Source: an uncultured Acidimicrobiaceae bacterium
Lineage (GTDB): Bacteria > Actinomycetota > Acidimicrobiia > Acidimicrobiales > Microtrichaceae
DNA: 5,636 nt
Direction of reading: 5' to 3'
NCBI GenBank assembly: GCA_937868025.1
Contig: CALMLJ010000444.1
Span: forward strand, 1-5,636
The translations under genes were made by a program, and so were the position numbers. Shown here in pieces: positions 1 to 5,463 of this stretch. The stretch's first letter is position 1. The number at the start of each line of letters is the position of its first letter. A model generated the notes under the pieces. The model worked only from the letters and a program-made list of their open reading frames with translations, had not been told where the DNA came from and did not search any database.

Positions 1-1006
1 ACGTGAGCCACTCCGACGGGAGCAGGGTGAGCGTCTGGGTCTCGAGCGCGAACTCCGGGCCGGAGTCGGCGACGAGGAGCCCGTAGGTGTCGAACGGAAA
101 GGGCCCGAACACCGACTCGAAGAACTCGAGCTGCGCCTCGGTGTCATCCAGGACCTCCCGTTGGTCTGCGGTGACGGACCGCACGACCGCGTGGCGGATC
201 GGCAGGCCGCCCGGCCCGGTCGACTCGACGATGTCGTAGTCGCCGACCGCGATCTGGACGAGGTACGTCGCCATCGGGTCGGACTGGCCGAACGTCCACG
301 TGGTGTGGCCGTCGCCGGTCGCAGCCTTCGATCCGAGGACCCCGTTGGCGACGACGGTGTCACGTTCCGCGGCCGTGACCGCGATCGTGAACGTCGCCTT
401 GTCGCTCGGATGGTCGTTGCAGGGGAAGAACCCCCTCGCTCCGGTCGGCTCGCCGGCGACGTAGGTGCCCGACGGTGCGGACAACCACCCGATCGTGCCC
501 GGTGCGCTCGGGTCCTGCACCGGGGTCGGGGCGCCGTGGTACTGCACGACGGTGGTGAGGTCGGCCCCCGATGCGATGGGGGAGGTTGGCGTGATCGTGA
601 GTTCCGAACCCTCGTGGGTGAAGGTCGCCGCCTCGTCGTCGACGGTCACGTCGTCAACGGTGAGGCCCTCGAGGTCGAGGTTGAACGCACTCAGGTCCTG
701 CGTGGCGGTCACCTCGATCGTGGCCGTCCCCTCGATCGTCGTGCGGTCGTCGGCGACGGTGATGGCAAGGTCGTAGTTCGTCACGTCGTACCCGCCGTTG
801 CCGGCTCCGGGGACGATCGCGTCGCCCACGTCGGCGCTGCCGGCCGTGCCCGTGGGTGCCGCCGTGGTCGTCGTGGCGGCGGCCGTTGTGGTCGTGGTCG
901 ATCGATCGACACGGGCGGTGATCCGGCCCGGGTCGTCGCTGCACCCGCCGATCAGGGTCGTTGCGAGCGCAACGGCGAGGACGACGGCCGGCCGGCGACG
1001 ATGCAT
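1..1006 (-). CDS. M1-family metallopeptidase lipoprotein, N-terminal part (runs off the left edge)
   Basis: Reading the minus strand from ATG at 1006 gives 335 uninterrupted codons to the window edge. Residues 1-22 are a lipoprotein signal: basic start MHRRRP, hydrophobic core, then lipobox IGGC with C22 as the predicted lipidated cysteine. A Thr/Ala-rich linker follows (about 37-52), then the beta-rich M1 N-terminal domain starting GYDVTNYDLAI (72-82). Family landmarks are EPTGARGFFPCNDHPSDKATF (186-206), the counterpart of the M1 EP..AR..FPC.DEP..KA.F motif, SDPMATYLVQIAVGDYD (242-258), and FGPFPFDTYG (300-309). ALETQ (320-324) lies where M1 enzymes carry the GxMEN substrate-binding motif. 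The zinc motif HExxH would lie beyond the edge, so catalytic competence cannot be judged. The likely role is cleavage of N-terminal residues from peptides outside the membrane. No Shine-Dalgarno precedes the ATG; a TACGCT box 6 nt upstream suggests leaderless translation. It is divergent from the acyl-CoA dehydrogenase gene. Confidence 0.88.
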   Translation of the reverse strand, partial: MHRRRPAVVLAVALATTLIGGCSDDPGRITARVDRSTTTTTAAATTTTAAPTGTAGSADVGDAIVPGAGNGGYDVTNYDLAITVADDRTTIEGTATIEVTATQDLSAFNLDLEGLTVDDVTVDDEAATFTHEGSELTITPTSPIASGADLTTVVQYHGAPTPVQDPSAPGTIGWLSAPSGTYVAGEPTGARGFFPCNDHPSDKATFTIAVTAAERDTVVANGVLGSKAATGDGHTTWTFGQSDPMATYLVQIAVGDYDIVESTGPGGLPIRHAVVRSVTADQREVLDDTEAQLEFFESVFGPFPFDTYGLLVADSGPEFALETQTLTLLPSEWLT

Positions 1007-1012
1007 CGGGAG

Positions 1013-1018
1013 AGCGTA
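1013..1018 (-). promoter_or_regulatory. Candidate -10 box of a leaderless promoter for the M1 lipoprotein gene
   Basis: On the minus strand TACGCT (TAnnnT form) is followed by six bases and then the ATG at 1006. That places the expected transcription start at or next to the A of the start codon. The bases before the ATG (CTCCCG) contain no purine-rich ribosome-binding site, which supports leaderless initiation. No convincing -35 hexamer is visible at the usual distance. Confidence 0.45.
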
Positions 1019-1107
1019 CCGGTGGGTTCGTTCGGCGGCTCCTCGACCGGTCGGCGGCCGCTCCCGAAGCGGTCGGTGTGCGCTCGGCGTTCGGTCTGGT
1101 GCGCGAG

Positions 1108-1123
1108 GTTACCGGCGGGTAAC
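1108..1123. promoter_or_regulatory. Perfect palindrome GTTACC-N4-GGTAAC, candidate repressor operator
   Basis: GTTACC and GGTAAC are exact reverse complements separated by GGCG, 83 bp before the acyl-CoA dehydrogenase start and about 100 bp before the divergent lipoprotein start. The size and symmetry suit a dimeric regulator such as the TetR or GntR proteins that often control acyl-CoA dehydrogenase genes in actinobacteria. The right half overlaps a possible -10 box (TAACTT, 1120-1125) for the rightward gene, so a bound protein would block that promoter. No regulator gene is in the window, so its identity is unknown. Confidence 0.5.
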
Positions 1124-1125
1124 TT
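1120..1125 (+). promoter_or_regulatory. Possible -10 box for the acyl-CoA dehydrogenase gene
   Basis: TAACTT matches the TAnnnT form of actinobacterial -10 elements and overlaps the right arm of the palindrome at 1108-1123. It would give a leader of roughly 70 nt before the ATG at 1206. The expected -35 region (around 1095-1102) has no good TTGACA match, and a weaker alternative (TTACTT, 1157-1162) exists, so this is tentative. Confidence 0.25.
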
Positions 1126-1194
1126 CGCGGGTGGCGGCTCCGCCGACTTGTTCTGCTTACTTGCTCTGCGCCCGACCATCGTGCGCTCGATCAC

Positions 1195-1200
1195 GAGGTG
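1195..1200 (+). promoter_or_regulatory. Ribosome binding site that fixes the acyl-CoA dehydrogenase start
   Basis: GAGGTG lies five bases before the ATG at 1206. The reading frame is open upstream to 798, but that extension has no family similarity and covers the palindrome and the start of the divergent gene. This site and the typical FadE-like N terminus (MTDFSLSLNEDQ) place the true start at 1206. Confidence 0.75.
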
Positions 1201-1205
1201 ACCTG

Positions 1206-2423
1206 ATGACCGATTTCTCGCTCTCGCTCAACGAGGACCAGCTCCAGTTGAAGGAGTGGATCAACGGCTTCGCGAAGGACGTCATGCGTCCCGCCGCCGA
1301 AGAGTGGGACGAGCGCGAGGAGTTCCCGTGGCCGGTCGTGCAGGAGGCCGCCAAGATCGGCCTCTACGGCATGGACTTCATGGCGCAGGGCATCGCCGAC
1401 CCCACCGGGCTCACCATGGTCGTGGCGATCGAGGAGCTGTTCTGGGGTGACGCCGGCATCGGTCTCTCCCTCATGGGCTCGGGCCTCGCCGCCGCCGCCA
1501 TCGCCGCCAACGGCACTCCCGAGCAGATGTTCGAATGGGTGCCGCAGTGCTACGGCACGGCCGACAAGGTCCAGCTCGGTGCCCTGTGCGCGTCCGAACC
1601 CGACGCCGGCTCTGATGTCGGTGGCTACCGCACCCGCGCCACCTACGACGAGGCCAAGGACGAGTGGACCCTCAACGGCACCAAGGCGTGGATCACCAAC
1701 GGTGGCATCGCCGACGTGCACGTCGTCGTGGCCGTGGTCGAGCCCGGCATCGGGTCGCGAGGCCACGCGAGCTTCGTCGTGCCGCCCGGCACGATCGGTC
1801 TCTCGCAGGGGCAGAAGTACAAGAAGCACGGCATTCGTGCCTCCCACACGTCCGAGGTCGTGCTCGAGGACGTGAAGATCCCCGGCAGCTGCCTCCTCGG
1901 CACGAAGGAGCGCCTCGACGCCAAGATCGCGAAGGCGAAGGAGAACGTCTCGACCGGCGAGAAGCAGCCGGCGATGGCCACCTTCGAGGCCACTCGTCCG
2001 ACGGTGGGCGCCATGGCCGTCGGCATCGCCCGGGCGGCGTACGAGTACTCGCTGCAGTACGCCAAGGACCGTCAGGCCTTCGGCGAGCCGATCATCATGA
2101 AGCAGGGCGTCGCCTTCAAGCTCGCCGACATGGCGACGGAGATCGACGCCGCCCGTCTGCTCGTGTGGCGCGCTGCGTGGATGAGCGCCGCCAAGGTGCC
2201 GTTCAAGCAGGGCGAGGGCTCGATGTCCAAGCTCAAGGCCTCCGAGGTCGCCGTGAAGGCGACCGAGGACGCCATCCAGATCCTCGGCGGCTACGGCTAC
2301 ACCCGTGAGTACCCGGTGGAGCGCTGGCACCGTGACTCCAAGATCATGACCATCTTCGAGGGCACCTCGGAGATCCAGCGGCTGGTGATCGCCCGCGCCG
2401 CGTCGGGCCTGCGCATTCCCTGA
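1206..2423 (+). CDS. Acyl-CoA dehydrogenase (FadE-type flavoprotein)
   Basis: This 405-residue protein has the full acyl-CoA dehydrogenase fold: alpha-helical N domain (about 1-125), beta domain (about 126-230) and C-terminal helical domain (about 265-400). CASEPDAGSDVGG (128-140) matches family signature 1. QILGGYGYTREYPVERWHRDSKI (358-380), written here by its ends Q358 and I380, matches signature 2. R289-Q-A-F-G fits the FAD-contacting RxxFG motif, and E385 in IFEGTSEIQ is at the usual catalytic base position of short- and medium-chain enzymes. It should form the alpha,beta double bond of an acyl-CoA thioester, passing electrons through FAD to an electron-transfer flavoprotein in the cytoplasm. 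Chain length or branching preference cannot be read from sequence. The 233-264 segment, between the beta domain and the RPTVGAMAVGIARAA helix, is about 15 residues longer and more Lys-rich than in typical members. The gene stands alone: a palindrome lies upstream and a strong hairpin downstream, and no other beta-oxidation gene is adjacent. Confidence 0.96.
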   Translation: MTDFSLSLNEDQLQLKEWINGFAKDVMRPAAEEWDEREEFPWPVVQEAAKIGLYGMDFMAQGIADPTGLTMVVAIEELFWGDAGIGLSLMGSGLAAAAIAANGTPEQMFEWVPQCYGTADKVQLGALCASEPDAGSDVGGYRTRATYDEAKDEWTLNGTKAWITNGGIADVHVVVAVVEPGIGSRGHASFVVPPGTIGLSQGQKYKKHGIRASHTSEVVLEDVKIPGSCLLGTKERLDAKIAKAKENVSTGEKQPAMATFEATRPTVGAMAVGIARAAYEYSLQYAKDRQAFGEPIIMKQGVAFKLADMATEIDAARLLVWRAAWMSAAKVPFKQGEGSMSKLKASEVAVKATEDAIQILGGYGYTREYPVERWHRDSKIMTIFEGTSEIQRLVIARAASGLRIP

Positions 2424-2425
2424 CC

Positions 2426-2441
2426 CGCACCGGCGGGTGCG
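2426..2441 (+). repeat. Small hairpin just after the acyl-CoA dehydrogenase stop
   Basis: CGCACC pairs with GGTGCG across the loop GGCG, starting two bases after the stop codon. The 6-bp GC-rich stem could add to termination with the larger hairpin at 2465-2496. Its core ACCGGCGGGT is the same 10 bases found in the upstream palindrome (1111-1120), perhaps by chance in GC-rich DNA. Confidence 0.35.
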
Positions 2442-2464
2442 CCGTCGAACTCCGTGAGACCGTC

Positions 2465-2496
2465 CGAAGGGCTGGGCAGAGATGCCCAGCCCTTCG
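2465..2496 (+). terminator. 14-bp stem with GAGA tetraloop, terminator of the acyl-CoA dehydrogenase gene
   Basis: The arms 2465-2478 and 2483-2496 are perfectly complementary over 14 bp, closed by GAGA, a stable GNRA-type tetraloop. No T-run follows (next bases TCGCGCAC), as is common for hairpins at gene ends in high-GC actinobacteria. It lies 41 bp after the dehydrogenase stop and 42 bp before the candidate -10 box of the exporter genes, so it separates the two transcription units. Confidence 0.75.
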
Positions 2497-2538
2497 TCGC
2501 GCACGGGAAAATGCCGGCTCGGTGTCAGGGGTGCCTTC

Positions 2539-2544
2539 TAGGGT
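2539..2544 (+). promoter_or_regulatory. Candidate -10 box (TAGGGT) for the ABC exporter operon
   Basis: TAGGGT fits TAnnnT and ends seven bases before the GTG at 2552, so transcription would begin at or next to the start codon and give a leaderless message. AGGG (2540-2543) could alternatively serve as a weak Shine-Dalgarno eight bases from the GTG; both readings select the same start. No clear -35 element is seen. Confidence 0.5.
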
Positions 2545-2551
2545 TCGCACC

Positions 2552-3520
2552 GTGCCATTGATCCAAGCTGAACAACTGACGAAGAGCTTCGGCGACACGA
2601 AAGCCCTTGCCGGCCTCGACCTCGAGGTCGAGCAGGGCACCGTGCTCGGCGTGCTCGGCCCCAACGGGGCCGGCAAGACCACTGCGGTTCGCATCCTCAC
2701 CACCCTCCTGCGCCCCGACGGCGGGCGCGCCACCATCGACGGCATCGACGTCGCGAAGGAGCCTCGCCGCATCCGCTCGCGCATCGGGCTCACCGGCCAG
2801 TACGCGGCGGTCGACGAGCGCCTGACCGCCCGTGAGAACCTCGAGCTCATCGGGCGCTTCTTCCGCATGAGCGGCGGCGACTCCAAGCGTCGGGCGCAAG
2901 AACTGCTCGACCGGTTCCGCCTCGATCAGGCCGGCGATCGTGTTGTCAGCGGATTCTCCGGCGGTATGCGGCGGCGCCTCGACATCTCGATGAGCCTGGT
3001 CGCTCGACCCACGGTGCTGTTCCTCGACGAACCCACAACAGGTCTCGATCCCCGGTCGCGCAACGCCATGTGGGATCTCATCGACGAGCTCACGGCCGAG
3101 GGCATGACCACCCTGCTCACCACCCAGTACCTCGAAGAGGCCGATCGCCTGGCGAAAGAGATCGTGGTGATCGACCGCGGCCAGGCGATCGCCAAGGGCA
3201 CCGCGGACGAGCTCAAGGATCTGCTGGGCGGTGCCCGGGCCGAGGTTGCGCTCGGTGAGGGTGCCGACCAGGGCGCGGTCATTGCCGGCCTCGGCGGCCT
3301 GGTCAACCCCGACGCCGAGCCGGCGGTCGGTGCCGGGACGGTGACGGTGCCGTTGCGTCAAGGCACCACAACCCCCCAGGTTGTTCGGGCACTCGACGCC
3401 GCGGGCGTGGCCGTGCGTGACGTCACTGTCTCCCGTCCCACCCTCGACGACGTGTTCCTCACCCTCACCGGTCATGCAGCAGAAGAAGTCGCAGCCGACG
3501 ACGAAGGAGACCAGTCATGA
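2552..3520 (+). CDS. DrrA-like ABC transporter ATP-binding protein
   Basis: This 322-residue ATPase carries all ABC motifs: Walker A GPNGAGKT (36-43, K42), Q-loop Q83 in TGQYAAVD, signature FSGGM (135-139) in place of LSGGQ, Walker B VLFLDE (155-160, E160 as catalytic base), and D-loop GLD (164-166). The switch position carries Gln (Q192 in TTQYLEEAD) instead of the usual His, which is typical of the DrrA drug-resistance branch. The C-terminal extension ends with PTLDDVFLTLTG (296-307), another hallmark of DrrA-type proteins. It should energise the permease encoded next, exporting an unknown hydrophobic substrate. GTG at 2552 gives the family-typical start VPLIQAEQLTKSFG. Upstream in-frame GTGs at 2522 and 2531 would add residues without similarity and overlap the presumed promoter. 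The stop overlaps the next gene's ATG in ATGA. Confidence 0.95.
   Translation: MPLIQAEQLTKSFGDTKALAGLDLEVEQGTVLGVLGPNGAGKTTAVRILTTLLRPDGGRATIDGIDVAKEPRRIRSRIGLTGQYAAVDERLTARENLELIGRFFRMSGGDSKRRAQELLDRFRLDQAGDRVVSGFSGGMRRRLDISMSLVARPTVLFLDEPTTGLDPRSRNAMWDLIDELTAEGMTTLLTTQYLEEADRLAKEIVVIDRGQAIAKGTADELKDLLGGARAEVALGEGADQGAVIAGLGGLVNPDAEPAVGAGTVTVPLRQGTTTPQVVRALDAAGVAVRDVTVSRPTLDDVFLTLTGHAAEEVAADDEGDQS
3504..3510 (+). promoter_or_regulatory. Strong Shine-Dalgarno for the permease gene
   Basis: AAGGAGA lies six bases before the ATG at 3517, inside the end of the ATPase gene. Together with the 4-base ATGA overlap it indicates translational coupling that keeps the two exporter subunits in step. It also fixes the permease start. 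Confidence 0.8.
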
Positions 3521-4371
3521 CCGCGACGTCGCCCAACGCAACTTCGCCCTCTTCCGCATCCTCACTCGTCGGTCGCGCCGGCGACACGGTTGACGCTCCG
3601 GGTGGCGTCGTCTGGGCGCTCCGCGACAGTTGGAACGAGGCAACCCGCCACCTTCGAGCGGTGCCACGAAGTCCTGAGCTGCTGCTGTTCGCCACCTTGC
3701 AGCCGATCATGTTCGTGTTGCTGTTCAACTACGTGTTCGGCGGCTCGGTCAATGTGGGCGGCGACTACACACAGTTCCTCATCCCCGGTGTCTTCGCCCA
3801 GACGGTGGTGTTCGGCTCGGCGTTCACCGGTATCGGTATCGCCGAAGACCTGCAGAAGGGCTTCATCGACCGCCTTCGGTCCTTGCCCATCTCCCAGGGG
3901 GCGGTGCTGATCGGCCGGACGATGTCGGACATGGTCCGCAACGTGCTCACGTTCCTGGTCATGTTGGGGGTGTCGTTCCTGATTGGCTTCCGCTTCGAGG
4001 GTGGCCTCGCGAAGGGACTCCTGGCCACCGCGTTGCTGCTGGGGTTCAGCTACTCCTTCAGCTGGATCCAGGCGCTGATCGGCTTGTCGGTGAAGTCCGT
4101 CGAGGCGGCGAACTCGGCCGGGTTCATCTGGATGTTCCCATTGACCTTCCTGTCATCCGCCTTCGTGAAGCCGGAGAACATGACCTCGGCGTGGCTACGA
4201 AAGGTCGCCGAGTGGAACCCGTTCACGATCGTGACCAACGCGGCCCGTGCGCTCTACGGCGGCACGCCCGTGGGCGACACGGTGTGGCAGTCGATCGTGT
4301 TCGCCATCGCGATCACGGTGGTCTTCTCGTTCCTGGCGGTCCGCAAGTTCAAGAGCGCCGCCTCGCACTAG
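3517..4371 (+). CDS. DrrB-like ABC-2 type permease of a drug or lipid exporter
   Basis: This 284-residue membrane protein follows the ATPase with a 4-base overlap. After a Ser/Thr/Ala-rich cytoplasmic tail (1-30) there are about six hydrophobic segments: roughly 55-75, 88-108, 140-158, 165-190, 200-216 and 256-276. This is the ABC-2 permease pattern. EDLQKGFIDRLRSLPIS (110-126), between segments 2 and 3, is the characteristic conserved loop of DrrB-type permeases, and WNPFTIVTNAARALYGG (233-249) before the last segment is also typical. It should dimerise in the cytoplasmic membrane and, with the ATPase, export a substrate. The family covers antibiotics, lipids and glycolipids, and nothing here selects among them. 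No biosynthetic genes flank it, so general efflux is as likely as self-resistance. Confidence 0.94.
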   Translation: MTATSPNATSPSSASSLVGRAGDTVDAPGGVVWALRDSWNEATRHLRAVPRSPELLLFATLQPIMFVLLFNYVFGGSVNVGGDYTQFLIPGVFAQTVVFGSAFTGIGIAEDLQKGFIDRLRSLPISQGAVLIGRTMSDMVRNVLTFLVMLGVSFLIGFRFEGGLAKGLLATALLLGFSYSFSWIQALIGLSVKSVEAANSAGFIWMFPLTFLSSAFVKPENMTSAWLRKVAEWNPFTIVTNAARALYGGTPVGDTVWQSIVFAIAITVVFSFLAVRKFKSAASH

Positions 4372-4387
4372 GCAGACCCGTTCTGCC
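4371..4387 (+). repeat. Small hairpin overlapping the permease stop codon
   Basis: GGCAGA pairs with TCTGCC across the 5-base loop CCCGT. The first G is the last base of the TAG stop. It may help 3'-end formation together with the larger hairpin at 4430-4464. The stretch in between (about 4394-4414) is very rich in C and G (GCCGGCCCCGGCCCCCGGCC) with no coding signal. Confidence 0.35.
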
Positions 4388-4429
4388 GACGGTGCCGGCC
4401 CCGGCCCCCGGCCCCACTGATCGAACTTC

Positions 4430-4464
4430 CGACGGGGAACCCGCACAGAGCGGGTTCCCCGTCG
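4430..4464 (+). terminator. 15-bp hairpin after the exporter operon (left twin of 5444-5480)
   Basis: Arms 4430-4444 and 4450-4464 pair perfectly over 15 bp around the loop ACAGA. It lies 58 bp after the permease stop and 54 bp before the next start codon, so the simplest role is a terminator without a T-run. The arm GACGGGGAACCCG (4431-4443) recurs with one change at 5446-5458 in the hairpin at the far end of the next gene, and the opposite arm carries the matching change. An alternative role is an operator or repeat element tied to that gene. Confidence 0.72.
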
Positions 4465-4503
4465 AGGCGGTCGGTCGCTTCCCCTGCATGTCCGTCTCGG
4501 TCC

Positions 4504-4509
4504 AGGAGA
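4504..4509 (+). promoter_or_regulatory. Ribosome binding site of the AbiEi-like/nuclease gene
   Basis: AGGAGA lies nine bases before the GTG at 4519 and supports that codon as the start. No TAnnnT box is obvious between the upstream hairpin and this site, so the promoter is not located. Confidence 0.6.
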
Positions 4510-4518
4510 CGAAGCATC

Positions 4519-5463
4519 GTGGACTTCGGTCCCATTCACGAGCGAGCGTCGACACAGCGCGCGCTCATCACGTTCGACCAACTGCTCGACTGCGGTGTGA
4601 GTCGACATCAGGTCGATCGGCTGAGCGCTCAGGGCTTCCTCGTGCCGATCCACCGCGGGGTGTTTCGCCTCCCTGGCGGTCCGCTCACCTGGGAGCAGCG
4701 TGTCGCTGCGGCAGCTCTCGCCACTGCTCCCGACTCATGGATCTCCGGACCGTGCGCATTGGCATGGTGGGGAGTGCGCCCTGGACCGTCGATTGAGGTG
4801 CTCACGACCTCGGCCCGGCGAGTCCGGCTCGAGGGCGTGCGGGCCCACCAGACCATCGATCTCCCTGGGGCCGACCGCCGCCGGCATCTCGACGTTCCCG
4901 TGACGTCCATCGAGCGCTCGCTCTTCGACTCCGGTCGGTCGCTGGCACACCAACAGGTTGGGGCGGCACTCGATCACGCCGTACGCGACGGGCTCACGAC
5001 CTACGAGCGCTACCAACAGCGAGTCGAGGAGCTCGGGCGCCGAGGACGCGCCGGGTCGGCGACAGCGCAACGCGTGCTGACGGCCCGGGGATACGGCGAC
5101 GGCTTCGGGTTCGAGAAGGCGATGAGGGGGTTGCTGCGCGAGATCGGGCTCCCCGCACCGGTCCGCGAGTTCAAGGTGCATGTCGACGGATTCAGGTACC
5201 GCGTGGACTTCGCCTACCCGGATTCGATGCTCGGCATCGAATGTGACTCCGGTGAGTGGCACGGTCTCTTCCACCAGGTCGAGTGCGACCTCGAACGGCA
5301 GAATCGCATCCAGAAGGAGGGGCTGCTCCTCATGCGTTACACGGTCAGGAGACTGCGCGACGAGCGTGATGCGGTCGGCGCCGAGATCGTCGAGGCGATC
5401 GCTCGCCGCGCTGGCTCCACACCCGAGCGCCCGTCGGTCTTTCCCGACGTGGAACCCGCCTGA
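4519..5463 (+). CDS. AbiEi-like winged-helix protein with C-terminal DUF559/Vsr-like nuclease domain
   Basis: This 314-residue protein starts at GTG with a good ribosome binding site. Residues 16-55 (ITFDQLLDCGVSRHQVDRL, then GFLVPIHRGVFRLPG) are the winged helix of AbiEi-family proteins, the antitoxin type of type IV toxin-antitoxin systems. The AbiEi-like middle (about 56-190) follows, including SIERSLFD (130-137). The C-terminal part (about 195-292) resembles DUF559/Vsr-like PD-(D/E)XK nucleases: E199 in the first helix, D230 in YRVDFAYPD, E241 and D243 in GIECDSGEWHG, H248, and D257/R260 in the following helix, ending in LLLMRYTVRRL. This architecture is widespread in actinobacteria as stand-alone genes. 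It is known by family only, so the function is unproven. Residues E241 and D243 suggest a metal site may be retained, but the usual Lys is not evident. No AbiEii nucleotidyltransferase toxin gene is next to it. Flanking twin hairpins bracket the gene. Confidence 0.85.
   Translation: MDFGPIHERASTQRALITFDQLLDCGVSRHQVDRLSAQGFLVPIHRGVFRLPGGPLTWEQRVAAAALATAPDSWISGPCALAWWGVRPGPSIEVLTTSARRVRLEGVRAHQTIDLPGADRRRHLDVPVTSIERSLFDSGRSLAHQQVGAALDHAVRDGLTTYERYQQRVEELGRRGRAGSATAQRVLTARGYGDGFGFEKAMRGLLREIGLPAPVREFKVHVDGFRYRVDFAYPDSMLGIECDSGEWHGLFHQVECDLERQNRIQKEGLLLMRYTVRRLRDERDAVGAEIVEAIARRAGSTPERPSVFPDVEPA

Noticed and set aside
1044..1061. Short palindromes CGACCGGTCG and GCGGCCGC in the divergent intergenic region
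   Set aside because: GC-only palindromes of 8-10 bp are frequent by chance at this composition, and they line up with no promoter element.
161..1201. 346-codon open frame on the plus strand over the lipoprotein gene
   Set aside because: Arg/Gly/Val-rich low-complexity translation; the opposite strand gives a lipobox, a Thr-rich linker and M1 motifs.
798..1205. 136-codon upstream extension of the acyl-CoA dehydrogenase frame
   Set aside because: It covers the divergent gene's start and the palindrome and lacks similarity; the GAGGTG site and the family-typical N terminus put the start at 1206.
1191..2504. 437-codon open frame on the minus strand opposite the acyl-CoA dehydrogenase
   Set aside because: It mirrors a confident gene and has the His/Arg/Gly/Val-rich, motif-free composition typical of antisense frames in GC-rich DNA.
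2525..3475. 316-codon open frame on the minus strand opposite the ABC ATPase
   Set aside because: The plus strand carries every ABC motif in order; the reverse frame shows no domain and no ribosome site.
4394..4414. C/G-rich tract GCCGGCCCCGGCCCCCGGCC
   Set aside because: Could suggest a G-quadruplex on the minus strand, but the G-runs there are too short and irregular (mostly two to four, interrupted by CC) to support a call over simple GC-rich spacer.
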